DNA of 37,010 bases from Spongiactinospora rosea (GCF_003315795.1 NZ_QMEY01000044.1:1-37010), one strand, 5' to 3'; numbered from the stretch's first letter, positions 23,313 through 31,909 are shown. Notes: generated from the letters alone by a model not told the origin. A program made the numbers and translations.

Positions 23313-24739
23313 CAACCGACTCCCTCGTTGAGCGCCGGGGTCGCCTGGGGCAGCCCTGAGGCGCAGAAGCTTGCGATCCGGCGCGCCGTGCTCTGGCCGC
23401 CGGGGCGTCCGGCGAGCAGTTCGCCGCCGGTGCCGAGTGTGACCGCCAGGCTGCTGATCCGGCGCTCGGGCGGCAGCGCGAGCAGCGGGGCCACCACGCG
23501 GTCGGCGCCCTCGGCGTCGTCTTCGAGCAGGTGGGCGATCAGCAGGTGGGCGCGGGTCATGGCCTCGCAGCCGTAGGAGCGGTTCTGGTCCCCTCCCGCG
23601 GCGTAGCCGGCCAGCGACGCCTGGCCCTCGTGGATCGCGCGTTCGCTGTCGCCCAGGTGCAGCCAGGTCACGGACGCGTAGTAGTGCTGTTTGGCGGGCA
23701 GGAACGCGAACTCGCCCGCGATCTCGTCGTGCAGCTCGTCCCTGCCGGACTCCCTGGCCTCGCTCGCGCGGTCCAGCGACTCCACCGCGATGTCGTGCTG
23801 GGACAGCATGGCACTGGCCCGGGCGCGCAGCATGTGCAACCGCGCCCCGCCCGAACCGGTCCGCAGGTGCGACAGACCGTCCTCGGCGTAACCCGCGGCG
23901 TCGTGGTAGCGCTCGTCCCACAGCGCCACCGACGCCTGCATCCCGCGCGCCCAGCCCATCAGCGGCCCGTGCCCGGCCACCCTGCCGTAGGTCCAGGCGG
24001 CCCTGGCGAAGGTGTCGGCCGGGCCGCGGCGGCCCAGGTCCATGCTGACGTTGGCCATCAGGCCGCACAGGGCGCCGGTCAGGAAGTACAGCTCGATGGC
24101 CTGACCGGGGTGGACCCGGCGCTCCAGCGACCGCCTGGTGCGTTCTTGCAGCGAGCGCATCTCCACGAACAGCGGCAGCGGCGACTCCCACACGTAACGC
24201 CTGCCCAGCCAGGTGACCTCGGCGCGCAGGCGTTCCAGCGCGGCCGGGCCCAGCTCGCTGGTCTCGGCGCGCTCGGCGTGCTCACCGGCCTCGTCGGCCG
24301 CCGCCGCGATGGGGTCGAGCGGGGCCATGGTGGCGGCGCGCACGTGGTCGGGGGTGTAGTCGCGGGCGAAGCCGAGCTGTACCGGCCCGGTCTCGAACAG
24401 CCGGCTCAGCAGGTCGGTGTACTCCCGGTCGGGACGCGCCCCGGCCTCCCACTCCCGCCAGGAGCGCTCGGTGAGGCCGCGCCTGCGTACGCCGTCGCGG
24501 TCGCACATCGCGTGGAAGTGCTCGATGGCCTCCTCGACGGTCCAGCCCCAGGCGAGCCTGAAGCACTTGAACCTCGACGCCTGCGGGCAGCAGGCGTGCA
24601 CCTCCTCGGCGATCCGGTGCGCCACCTCCGCGTTCAGCGGCGCGCCGCGCAGGTCGGCGAGCGCGCGTTCGCGGACGATCGCGGCGCACGTCTGCACGGA
24701 CCGGTCTCCTCCTCGCCGCTCGGGCCCGCGCACCGTCAT
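23312..24739 (-). CDS. HTH/TPR-type regulatory protein
   Basis: 475 aa. The N-terminal 110 residues resemble the divergent helix-turn-helix of actinobacterial XRE-type regulators: FRLAWGWTVEEAIEHFHAM, then an insert, LTERSWREWEAGARPDREY and a helix ending LLSRLF. The rest is alpha-helical and TPR-like, with repeated Ala/Leu-spaced helices (for example AIELYFLTGALCGLMANVS and LHMLRARASAMLSQHDIAV), matching large regulators found near secondary-metabolism and small-molecule kinase genes. It probably controls its own cassette. ATG 24739 overlaps the upstream gene by 4 nt (ATGA). DNA binding is inferred from resemblance; the helix-turn-helix is degenerate. Confidence 0.75.
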   Translation of the reverse strand: MTVRGPERRGGDRSVQTCAAIVRERALADLRGAPLNAEVAHRIAEEVHACCPQASRFKCFRLAWGWTVEEAIEHFHAMCDRDGVRRRGLTERSWREWEAGARPDREYTDLLSRLFETGPVQLGFARDYTPDHVRAATMAPLDPIAAAADEAGEHAERAETSELGPAALERLRAEVTWLGRRYVWESPLPLFVEMRSLQERTRRSLERRVHPGQAIELYFLTGALCGLMANVSMDLGRRGPADTFARAAWTYGRVAGHGPLMGWARGMQASVALWDERYHDAAGYAEDGLSHLRTGSGGARLHMLRARASAMLSQHDIAVESLDRASEARESGRDELHDEIAGEFAFLPAKQHYYASVTWLHLGDSERAIHEGQASLAGYAAGGDQNRSYGCEAMTRAHLLIAHLLEDDAEGADRVVAPLLALPPERRISSLAVTLGTGGELLAGRPGGQSTARRIASFCASGLPQATPALNEGVG

Positions 24740-25005
24740 GCCTGCTCCTTAGGTTCCGGAGGTGGACTTTGCATCGGCACGATCGTGCCGCCCCCGTGCA
24801 ACTGCGCGGTGAACAACTGCCCGCACAGACTGCCGGGGGTCTCGGCGAACCACACCTGCGGCGGGTCGCCGGCCGCGGCGGCCGCCCAGCGACCTCCGCC
24901 GTACACGATCCGGTAGTCAGGAAAGGCGATGCGCAGCAGCTCCAGCGCACGGTTGCGCAGTGCGGCCTCCTGCCCCTCAGTGAGGAGGGGCGGTCGATCC
25001 GGCAT
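24736..25005 (-). CDS. Small cytosolic protein of unknown function
   Basis: 89 aa, unrecognised. It has an N-terminal helix (TEGQEAALRNRALELLRIAF), a central PDYRIVYGGGRWAAAA, and VWFAETPGSLCGQLFTAQLH with a single Cys. No signal peptide or membrane segment is seen. I chose ATG 25005 rather than GTG 25008 because GGAG is 5 nt upstream of the ATG. It is first gene of a tightly coupled unit, overlapping the regulator by 4 nt, with a long upstream region containing repeated motifs. Its small size and coupling suggest a partner or modulator of the regulator, which is inference only. Confidence 0.75.
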   Translation of the reverse strand: MPDRPPLLTEGQEAALRNRALELLRIAFPDYRIVYGGGRWAAAAAGDPPQVWFAETPGSLCGQLFTAQLHGGGTIVPMQSPPPEPKEQA

Positions 25006-25047
25006 CACGGCTCCTCGGTCATCGAGCGTTCATCCCCCGACCCGGGT

Positions 25048-25122
25048 ATGTTCCCAGGATGTTCGCTTGACGCACGCGCCGGTAGTGAGAGTCACATGTT
25101 CACACCATGAGAATGGCTCTCA
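25048..25122 (-). promoter_or_regulatory. Candidate control region of the 89-aa/regulator/kinase cassette
   Basis: Three exact ATGTTC hexamers occur at 25048, 25059 and 25096; the first two are one helical turn apart. An imperfect 7-1-7 palindrome, TGAGAATGGCTCTCA, lies at 25108-25122. It matches the actinobacterial Zur-box framework (TGAAAATGATTTTCA, from memory) at 11 of 15 positions. All lie between the rodA stop and the cassette start. Function is inferred from position. Confidence 0.35.
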
Positions 25123-25135
25123 GTCCCAAAAAGCC

Positions 25136-26293
25136 CTAGAAGCGCCGGTCACGGATGTAAATCGCCTGAAGCAGGCCGACCGCTACAAGGTTCGTGAACG
25201 TCGCCGTACCGCCGTAGGAGACGAAGGGCAGGGGCAGCCCGGTGATCGGCATGATCCCCACGGTCATCCCGATGTTCACGAACGACTGGAAGGCCAGCCA
25301 GCACACGATCGTACCCGCCACCAGCGTGCCGAACCGATCCTCACACTGCCACGCTATCCGGACACCCCGCAGCAGCACCACCCCGATCAGCAGCACGACC
25401 GTCACCGAGCCGACGAACCCGAACTCCTCGCCCGCCACCGTGAAGATGAAGTCGGTGTGCTGCTCGGGCACGAACCGCCCGGTGGTCTGCCCGCCGCCGA
25501 ACAGGCCCTTGCCGAACATCTGCCCCGACCCGATCGCGTTCAGGGACTGCGTGCTGTTGTACCCGACGCCGCGCGGATCGGTGGACGGCCTGACGAACGC
25601 GGTGAACCTCGCCACCTGGTACGGCTCCAGCAACCCAAGGAACCACACCGCCGCGCCCGCCCCCACCGTCGCCAGCCCCAGGCCCGCGATCCAGCGCTTG
25701 CGCACGCCCGCGACCACCAGGGCGCTGGCGGTGATCACCCCGACCACCATGGCCGTGCCCAGGTCCGGCTGGAGCATCACCAGGCCGATGACCACGGCCG
25801 AGGCGACCAGCCCCAGCGTCACGTCCAGCCCGCGCGGCCGGTCGCCGCCCTCGGCGGGCTGGGCCATCAGCATCGCCAGCAGCAGCACCAGGCCCAGCTT
25901 GGCGAACTCCGAGGGCTGCACGGCGAAGCCCGCGCCCAGCATCACCCACGAGTGCGAGCCGTTCACCGTCGAGCCGAGCGGCGTGATGACCACGACCAGC
26001 CCGGCGAGCGACAGCGCGTACACCAGCGGCGCGTACGCCCGCAGCAGCCGGTGGTCCACCATCGACACCACGCTGTAGAGCGTCAGCCCGATGGCGACGT
26101 TCAGCACGTGCTTCTTGACCAGGCCGGTGGACCCCGGGGCCCACGTACGCGTGGACGACCACACCAGCAGCGTGCCGATCACCGTCAGCGCCAGCACCGC
26201 CACCAGCAGTACCGCGTCCATCCGCCACACCGCCCTGGTGGGGCCGGGCGCGCGGTGCAGCGGCGCCCGCCCGCGCGCGGCCGGGGCGATCAC
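25136..26293 (-). CDS. rodA: Rod-shape peptidoglycan polymerase RodA (SEDS family)
   Basis: 385 aa. SEDS-family glycosyltransferase that polymerises lipid II during lateral wall growth, working with PBP2. About ten membrane segments are visible. Family blocks are GSHSWVMLGAGFAVQPSEFAK (shortened SEDS signature), LQPDLGTAMVV with the catalytic Asp region, EQHTDFIFTVAGEEFGFVG, and the terminal GLPLPFVSYGG. A Pro/Arg-rich cytosolic N-terminus precedes the first helix. GTG at 26293 overlaps the mrdA stop by 4 nt (GTGA), so the two partners are translated together. It is last gene of the elongation operon. Confidence 0.95.
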   Translation of the reverse strand: MIAPAARGRAPLHRAPGPTRAVWRMDAVLLVAVLALTVIGTLLVWSSTRTWAPGSTGLVKKHVLNVAIGLTLYSVVSMVDHRLLRAYAPLVYALSLAGLVVVITPLGSTVNGSHSWVMLGAGFAVQPSEFAKLGLVLLLAMLMAQPAEGGDRPRGLDVTLGLVASAVVIGLVMLQPDLGTAMVVGVITASALVVAGVRKRWIAGLGLATVGAGAAVWFLGLLEPYQVARFTAFVRPSTDPRGVGYNSTQSLNAIGSGQMFGKGLFGGGQTTGRFVPEQHTDFIFTVAGEEFGFVGSVTVVLLIGVVLLRGVRIAWQCEDRFGTLVAGTIVCWLAFQSFVNIGMTVGIMPITGLPLPFVSYGGTATFTNLVAVGLLQAIYIRDRRF

Positions 26294-28356
26294 CGGGCCA
26301 CCAGCCCGTCGGGACTGATCACCGGCAGGGTCTGCGCGGCCCGCATCCCGGGCAGCGCAGGCGTGGTCTTCTTGCCGCCCTGCGGCGCGATGCCGAACAT
26401 CTGCTCGTAGATCTCACGCACCGCCGGGGCCGCCGTCGAGCCGCCCATCCCGCCCTGGGACACCATGACCACCACGACGAACCGCGGATCGGCCGCGGGC
26501 GCGAACGACGCGAACCACGAGGTGTCCTCCTTGCCGTACACCTCCGCCGTGCCGGTCTTGCCGCCGATCCTGATCTGCTCCATCGGGAACCCGTTGAAGG
26601 CCCCCGCCGCGGTGCCGTCGGACGTCACCTCGCTCAGCGCCTTCCTGATGTAGGTCCGCTGCTCGGCGGTGATCGGCAGCTTCCCCGTCACCGGGGACTT
26701 GATCCGCTCCACCAGCCTGCCGTCCGGCCGGACCCGCGCCCACCCGATCCGGGGGCTGCGCACCTTGCCGTCGGTCACCAGCGCCGCGTACGCCCGGGCC
26801 AGTTGCAGCGGCGTGACCAGCACGTCGCCCTGCCCGATGGAGAAGTTCGCCGCGTCACCGGCGCGCAGCCGGTAGCCCTCAAGGCAGTTCTCGTGGGCCA
26901 GCCGCTTGAGGAACGCCGCGCGCGAGGAGCTGGACTTGGCCACCTCGGGGAAGCCGGTCTTGGCCCGTTTGCAGTTGTCGTCCCTGGTGGCGGCCCACAT
27001 CTCCTTCTTCCAGGACCGGTCGGGAATCCGCCCGGGGGACTCGCCCGGCAGGTCGATGCCGGTCCGCGCGCCGAAGCCGAAGTCGCGGGCCGTGTTGGCC
27101 ATCGGCTCCTTCGTCGGCCCCTTGGGGTTCAGGCCGCCGTCCCGCAGCCACTGCTCGAACCCCGCCCGGTAGAAGATCGTGTCGCAGGACTTGACCAGCG
27201 CCTGGTGCAGCGTCAGCACGCCGAGCCCCTGCCCGCGGAAGTTGCTGAACGGCCGGCCGCCGACCATGAACGAACCCGGGCAGTTGTACTTGCCGTTCAG
27301 CGGGTAGCCGTCGGCGAGCATCGCCGACACCGAGGAGATCTTGAACGTGGAACCGGGCGCGAACTCACCCTTGGTGGCCCGCGAGACCAGCGGCTTGCCG
27401 TACTTCTCCGACAGCAGGCCGCGGTACTCGGCCTCGGAGATGCCGCCGCTCCACACGCCGAGGTCATAGGTCGGCGCACTGGCCAGCGCCAGTACGCGCC
27501 CGTTGCGCGGATCGAGCACCACGCCCGCCGCGCCGTCCGCCTTGGGCGCCTTCTTCATCGCGTTGACCAGCGCCTTCTCCACGATGAGCTGCACCTTGGA
27601 GTCGATGCTGGTGATCAGCGTGTCGCCGGGGACCGGCGCCACCTGGCGCTCCACGCCGAGGACCTTGCCCAGCCGGTCGACCTGCACCCTGCGCAGGCCG
27701 GGCACGCCGCGCAGCGCCTCGTCGTAGACCGACTCAAGGCCGTCCCGGCCCACCAGGTCCACGCCGGAAAAGGCGTCGGCGATGCCCTTGCGCCGGTCCA
27801 GTTCCTCCTGCGTGACCGGCTGGAGGTAGCCGAGCATCTGCGCGGCGGCGCTGCCCATCGGATACTCGCGGAACGCCTGGACCTCGGCGGTCACCCCGGG
27901 GAACTGCTCCTGCCGCTCCAGGATCTGCAGCGCCTGCCGGGTCGAGACGCCCTCGTCCACCGGGATCGGCTGGTACGGGGAGCCGGGCCAGCACGGCCGG
28001 GTGACGCCCGGCCCGCAGGAGCGGATACGGTCGCGCAGCGCCTGCACCGGCTGGTCGAGCACGCTCGCGAGCCGTCGCAGGACGGCGTGGCCGCCGTCGC
28101 GCATGCGGTAGAGCGCGGTGCGGTCCACCGAGACCACCAGGGCGGTCCGGTTGCGCACCAGGGGCCTGCCGTTGGCGTCCAGGATCTGGCCGCGTACGGC
28201 GGGCACCATGACGTCGCGGGTGCGGGTCTCCGTCGCCGCCGAGACGTACTGGGCGCCGCGCACCACCTGCACCTGCCACAGGCGCACGGCGAGCACGGCC
28301 AGGACCGACAGCACCAGCACGTGGACGATCAGCAGGCGGACGCGGATCCTCGTCAT
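26290..28356 (-). CDS. mrdA: Penicillin-binding protein 2 (class B transpeptidase)
   Basis: 688 aa. A single N-terminal membrane anchor (LLIVHVLVLSVLAVLAVRL) is followed by a PBP dimer domain (VPAVRGQILDANGRPL) and the transpeptidase domain. The active-site STFK lies in FAPGSTFKISS near residue 337; SCD, the SxN-position motif, is near 391; and KTGT in GGKTGTAEV is near 599. A Cys-containing insert (DDNCKRAKTG, AHENCLEG) lies between the motifs. It cross-links glycan strands made by RodA on the outer face of the membrane. ATG 28356 overlaps the mreD stop (ATGA); the open frame upstream to 28770 is inside mreD. Confidence 0.95.
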   Translation of the reverse strand: MTRIRVRLLIVHVLVLSVLAVLAVRLWQVQVVRGAQYVSAATETRTRDVMVPAVRGQILDANGRPLVRNRTALVVSVDRTALYRMRDGGHAVLRRLASVLDQPVQALRDRIRSCGPGVTRPCWPGSPYQPIPVDEGVSTRQALQILERQEQFPGVTAEVQAFREYPMGSAAAQMLGYLQPVTQEELDRRKGIADAFSGVDLVGRDGLESVYDEALRGVPGLRRVQVDRLGKVLGVERQVAPVPGDTLITSIDSKVQLIVEKALVNAMKKAPKADGAAGVVLDPRNGRVLALASAPTYDLGVWSGGISEAEYRGLLSEKYGKPLVSRATKGEFAPGSTFKISSVSAMLADGYPLNGKYNCPGSFMVGGRPFSNFRGQGLGVLTLHQALVKSCDTIFYRAGFEQWLRDGGLNPKGPTKEPMANTARDFGFGARTGIDLPGESPGRIPDRSWKKEMWAATRDDNCKRAKTGFPEVAKSSSSRAAFLKRLAHENCLEGYRLRAGDAANFSIGQGDVLVTPLQLARAYAALVTDGKVRSPRIGWARVRPDGRLVERIKSPVTGKLPITAEQRTYIRKALSEVTSDGTAAGAFNGFPMEQIRIGGKTGTAEVYGKEDTSWFASFAPAADPRFVVVVMVSQGGMGGSTAAPAVREIYEQMFGIAPQGGKKTTPALPGMRAAQTLPVISPDGLVAR

Positions 28357-28883
28357 GACACCGCCCCCCTCGTGCCGCCCGCGGCGCGCAGCGCGTGCCG
28401 TACCGGCTGTTCGCCGCGCCTGCCGCCGAGCAGCCGCCCGGCGCCCCAGACCACCAGCGGCGCGGTCAGCAGGTTGCAGACCACGGCCCCGGGCAGCCGG
28501 GAGAGCAGGACCGCGCCGGTGATCCCCGGCACGCCGAGCAGCGCCGCCACCCCGGCGGCGAGCAGCGGCCCGGCCACCGCCGCCAGGACGGCCGCGGGCA
28601 CCACGGCGGCGGACGTGCGCTCGACCATCCGCCCCACCACGAAGCCGATCAGGCAGAACACCAGCGCGTACTGACCGGCCACATGGTGGACCGGCGGCAG
28701 CAGGTCCACGGCCAGCCCGGCTCCGAAACCGGCGAACGCGCCCGCCGTCGCCCCCCGGTGCGCCCCGCACGCCACCACCACGAGCAGCACCAGGTCGGGC
28801 GCCTCACCCCCGGGCAGCGTCAGCCGGTTGAGCAGCGTCAGCTGCACCAGCACCGCGGCCACCACGAGCACCCCCGCCACCAT
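28353..28883 (-). CDS. mreD: Rod-shape-determining protein MreD
   Basis: 176 aa with about five membrane segments: VLVVAAVLVQLTLLNRL, then APDLVLLVVVACGAHRG, AGFGAGLAVDLLPP, YALVFCLIGFVVGRMV, and a long C-terminal Ala/Leu/Val-rich pair. The LxxPxGxxPDL block near the first loop and GxxxGLxxDLLPP motif are typical of MreD. It bridges MreC and the PBP2/RodA pair. ATG 28883 has GGAGG 7 nt upstream. It overlaps mrdA by 4 nt and follows mreC after 48 bp. Confidence 0.92.
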   Translation of the reverse strand: MVAGVLVVAAVLVQLTLLNRLTLPGGEAPDLVLLVVVACGAHRGATAGAFAGFGAGLAVDLLPPVHHVAGQYALVFCLIGFVVGRMVERTSAAVVPAAVLAAVAGPLLAAGVAALLGVPGITGAVLLSRLPGAVVCNLLTAPLVVWGAGRLLGGRRGEQPVRHALRAAGGTRGAVS

Positions 28884-28931
28884 CGCGACACCTCCGCCCC
28901 CGGCCGGACCGCCTCCGCGCCGCCCGTGCCG

Positions 28932-30203
28932 TCACTGCGCTCCCACCTCGTCCAGGGGCCGCCCCCGCCAGTCGGTCACCATGGGGTGACGCTCCTCGGC
29001 CGGGTCCTGTGGCCCGGCCTGCCCCAGCGGCCGGTCGAGTGGCCGATCGAGTGGCCGATCGAGTGGTCTGTCCAGGGGACGATCGAGCGGCCGGTCGAAG
29101 GGCCGGTTGCGGTGGGGGAACCGCTGCTCGGTACCGCGGCCCGGTTCGCCGCCGAACGGCGAGTCGCCCCGGCGACCGCGCGGCCGGCGTACCGGCTCCC
29201 GGCGCTCGCCCTCGGCGGTGCCCGCGCCCTGCTGCGGCTCCGCCTCCGGCGTCGCCGGCGCGCCGTCCCGCTCGCCGGAGCGCGCCCGCTTGGCCTTGCG
29301 GTCCTTCGCGGTGTCCGGCACCTGCCCGGCCTCGGCCGGGCGCGGCGGCAGCACCGCGTCCCGCGGGTCGCGCGGCGGCCCCTGGACCACCACGCCCACC
29401 ACGTCGAGCGCCGACAGGTCCGCGTACGGCCGCGCGTACGCCACCCGCGTCAGCTCCCCCGGCGTGGCCTCGACCCGCTCCACGACGCCCAGCGGCACCC
29501 CCGGGACGTACGGCACGCCGCGCTGGGACCCGAAGCTGACGATCCGGCTGCCCGCCGCGATCGGAGCCGTGGAGTCCAGCAGCCGGAACAGCACCAGGCT
29601 CCCCGTCTCGCCGACGCCGTGCACCACCCCGATCTCCCTGCCGCCCTCCAGCCGCGCGCCCGCCGCCGAGGCCGGATCGCTGAGCAGCAGCACCGTGGAC
29701 GTCGTCGGCCCCGCCTGGACGACCCTGCCCACCAGCCCGTCACCGTTGATCACGGTCATCTCCGGGCGCACCCCGTCGGTGGTGCCCGCGTCGACCTCGA
29801 CGGCGTCCTCGAACCCGGGCAGGCCACGCCTGGCGATGACGTTCGCTGAAACGATCTTGTATTCGCCGCGCCCGGCGAGCCCGAGCATGGACCGCAGCTC
29901 CGCCGATCTGCCCTGGTCCAGCCGGTGCGCGGCCAGTTCGCCGCGCAGCCGCTGGTTGACCGCGCTCAGCTCGGCGACCCTCTGGCGCGCGGACGGCGCG
30001 GACGCCAGCGCCGCGAAGAAGTCGCCGACCGGACGGGTGACCCCGGCCACGGCCCGCTCGGCCGTACCGAACACGGACGCGCCCGCGGTGCGCAGCGCGC
30101 CGAGCGGCGAGCCCGCCCCCGCGCGGTGATCGACGGTGATCAGCACCAGGGCGGTGGCCAGCAGCAGCGTCAGGACGAGCCGGGTGCGGCGGGTGTCGCG
30201 CAT
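28932..30203 (-). CDS. mreC: Rod-shape-determining protein MreC, with long C-terminal tail
   Basis: 423 aa. An N-terminal anchor (RLVLTLLLATALVLITVDH) is followed by a coiled-coil (about 65-115) and the beta-barrel MreC domain, with VNQRLRGELAAHRL, NVIARRGLPGFEDAV, VINGDGLVGRVVQ and VPYVPGVPLGVVE. It scaffolds the elongation complex in the wall space. After about residue 290 comes a 130-residue Arg/Pro/Glu-rich tail absent from E. coli MreC. It holds six xDRP units in a row (nt 29029-29100). ATG 30203 overlaps the mreB stop by 1 nt (TGATG). The open frame runs 57 nt further upstream, inside mreB. Confidence 0.93.
   Translation of the reverse strand: MRDTRRTRLVLTLLLATALVLITVDHRAGAGSPLGALRTAGASVFGTAERAVAGVTRPVGDFFAALASAPSARQRVAELSAVNQRLRGELAAHRLDQGRSAELRSMLGLAGRGEYKIVSANVIARRGLPGFEDAVEVDAGTTDGVRPEMTVINGDGLVGRVVQAGPTTSTVLLLSDPASAAGARLEGGREIGVVHGVGETGSLVLFRLLDSTAPIAAGSRIVSFGSQRGVPYVPGVPLGVVERVEATPGELTRVAYARPYADLSALDVVGVVVQGPPRDPRDAVLPPRPAEAGQVPDTAKDRKAKRARSGERDGAPATPEAEPQQGAGTAEGERREPVRRPRGRRGDSPFGGEPGRGTEQRFPHRNRPFDRPLDRPLDRPLDRPLDRPLDRPLGQAGPQDPAEERHPMVTDWRGRPLDEVGAQ
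29029..29100 (-). repeat. 12-bp tandem repeat encoding (F/L)DRP x6 in MreC
   Basis: Six 12-nt units encode FDRP followed by five LDRP. Two units are identical at the DNA level; others differ synonymously, and one is written CTG GAC AGA CCA with a rare Arg codon. The reading frame and amino-acid repeat are kept while the DNA has diverged. Confidence 0.85.
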
Positions 30204-31234
30204 CAGTGCCGTGGCTCCGGCACGAGCACCTGCTGCAACGCCTCGAACTCCTCCACGCACTTGCCGGTGCCCAGCGCGACCGAGTCGAGGGCGTTGTCCA
30301 CCAGGTGGACGGGCATGCCGGTCTCGTCGCGCAGACGTTCGTCCATGCCCCTGATCAGCGCGCCGCCGCCGGTGAGGGCGATGCCGCGGTCCATCAGGTC
30401 ACCGGACAGCTCCGGCGGGCAGCGGTCGAGCGTGGACTTCACGGCGTCGACGATCGCGTTGATCGACTCCTCCGTGGCCTTGCGGATCTCGTGCGCCGAC
30501 ACCACGACCGTCTTGGGCAGGCCACTGACCAGATCGCGCCCGCGCACCTCGGCGTGGCCCTCGTCCTGCTGCTCGCAGGCCGAGCCGATGGCCATCTTGA
30601 TCTCTTCGGCGGTGCGCTCGCCCAGCATCAGCGAGTACTCCTTCTTGGCGAACGTGATGATCGCCTGGTCCAGCTCGTCACCGCCGACCCTGATCGACTG
30701 GCTGGTCACGACGCCGCCCATGGAGATGATCGCCACCTCGGTGGTGCCCCCGCCGATGTCGACCACCATGTTGCCGGTCGGCTCGTGCACCGGCAGGCCC
30801 GCGCCGATGGCCGCGGCCATCGGCTCCTCCACGATGTAGACCTTCCTGGCCCCGGCCTGGTAGCCGGCCTCCTTGACCGCGCGCTGCTCCACGCTGGTGA
30901 TGCCGCTCGGCACGGCGACGATGATGCGCGGCTTGGCGAAGTGGCGGCGGCGGAGCACCCGCTGGATGAAGTAGCGCAGCATCCGCTCGGTGACCTCGAA
31001 GTCGGCGATCACGCCGTCCTTCAGCGGGCGGACGGCGAGGATGTTGCCCGGCGTACGGCCGATCATCCGCTTGGCCTCGACGCCGACCGCGACGATCTTG
31101 CCGGTCATGGTGTTGAGGGCGACCACGGAGGGCTCGTTCAGCACGATGCCGCGGCCCCGGACGTACACCAGCGTGTTCGCCGTGCCGAGGTCGACGGCCA
31201 TGTCACGGCCGAAAAGAGCGAGCTTGCTACCCAT
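30203..31234 (-). CDS. mreB: Actin-like rod-shape protein MreB
   Basis: 343 aa, normal MreB length. The actin-fold motifs are present: DMAVDLGTANTLVYVRGRG (phosphate 1), AVPSGITSVEQRAVKEA, VVDIGGGTTEVAIIS (phosphate 2) and ALTGGGALIRGMDERL (adenosine). It forms membrane-bound filaments that direct wall synthesis; in sporulating actinomycetes MreB serves mainly in spore wall formation. I chose ATG 31234 (MGSKLALFGRD), which aligns with other MreBs. GGAAGG lies 12 nt upstream, a bit far; ATG 31258 has none. It is first gene of the mre operon, with a TTGACG/TACGAT promoter candidate about 56 nt upstream. Confidence 0.97.
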   Translation of the reverse strand: MGSKLALFGRDMAVDLGTANTLVYVRGRGIVLNEPSVVALNTMTGKIVAVGVEAKRMIGRTPGNILAVRPLKDGVIADFEVTERMLRYFIQRVLRRRHFAKPRIIVAVPSGITSVEQRAVKEAGYQAGARKVYIVEEPMAAAIGAGLPVHEPTGNMVVDIGGGTTEVAIISMGGVVTSQSIRVGGDELDQAIITFAKKEYSLMLGERTAEEIKMAIGSACEQQDEGHAEVRGRDLVSGLPKTVVVSAHEIRKATEESINAIVDAVKSTLDRCPPELSGDLMDRGIALTGGGALIRGMDERLRDETGMPVHLVDNALDSVALGTGKCVEEFEALQQVLVPEPRH

Positions 31235-31289
31235 GGGGACGCCGAGCCTTCCGTGCATCGATCAGCGGACGGTCACCTACCGCATTCGC

Positions 31290-31316
31290 ATCGTAACGTG
31301 ACGTACCCACCGTCAA
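31290..31316 (-). promoter_or_regulatory. Candidate promoter of the mreBCD-mrdA-rodA operon
   Basis: TTGACG (31311-31316) and TACGAT (31290-31295) are separated by 15 nt, a short spacer, in the gap between the ndk terminator and mreB. Both hexamers are close to the sigma-70 consensus. Confidence 0.45.
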
Positions 31317-31398
31317 CCGCAAAGGCCGCCCCGCCCCCGGGAAAACTTTCCAGCGTTGCCGCCCCGGCCATCGAGCGGCGGATCAGGCCCTGGAACGC

Positions 31399-31424
31399 AA
31401 AAAGGGCGCCGGAGACGGCGCCCT
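31399..31424 (-). terminator. Rho-independent terminator after ndk
   Basis: AGGGCGCCG, loop TCTC, CGGCGCCCT form a 9-bp stem followed directly by TTTTT on the minus strand, 18 bp after the ndk stop. It separates the folC-ndk group from the mre operon. Confidence 0.92.
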
Positions 31425-31442
31425 CGTCGCGTGTGCGGGCCG

Positions 31443-31853
31443 CTAGAAGCGGTCGGGGAAGAAGATCTTGATCTCCCGGGAGGCGGACTCGGGCGCGTCG
31501 GAGCCGTGCACGATGTTCTCGCCGATCTCCAGCGCGTGGTCGCCCCTGATCGTGCCGGGCGCGGCCTTGACCGGGTCGGTCAGGCCCGCCAGCCCGCGGA
31601 ACGCCTCGATCGCCCGCGGCCCCTCGACCACCATGGCCACCAGCGGACCGGAGGTGATGAACTCCACCAGGCTGTCGAAGAACGGCTTGCTGGAGTGCTC
31701 GGCGTAGTGGGCCTTGGCCGTGTCGGCGTCGAGGGTGCGCAGGTCCATCGCCACGATCGTGAGGCCCTTGCGCTCGATCCGGCCGATCACGTCGCCGACC
31801 AGCCCACGCGCCACGCCATCAGGCTTGATCAGGACAAGAGTGCGCTCGGACAC
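31443..31853 (-). CDS. ndk: Nucleoside diphosphate kinase
   Basis: 136 aa, standard length. It equilibrates nucleoside di- and triphosphates through a phosphohistidine. The N-terminal TLVLIKPDGVARGLVG and the active site NIVHGSDAPESA, with the catalytic His near residue 117, are diagnostic. GTG at 31853 (VSERTLVL) has GGAGAG 8-9 nt upstream and matches the family start; the frame continues to ATG 31874, which I reject. It follows the transporter gene after 56 bp and ends at a strong terminator. Confidence 0.98.
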   Translation of the reverse strand: MSERTLVLIKPDGVARGLVGDVIGRIERKGLTIVAMDLRTLDADTAKAHYAEHSSKPFFDSLVEFITSGPLVAMVVEGPRAIEAFRGLAGLTDPVKAAPGTIRGDHALEIGENIVHGSDAPESASREIKIFFPDRF

Positions 31854-31909
31854 TGTGGTCTCTCCTTCAACCATGGAATCTCTCGCGGAATGCGGTGAAT
31901 GCGCGAAGC

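Noticed and set aside
26290..28356. SCD in place of SxN in PBP2 as a broken active site
   Set aside because: Asp at this position occurs in other class B PBPs, and STFK and KTGT are intact.
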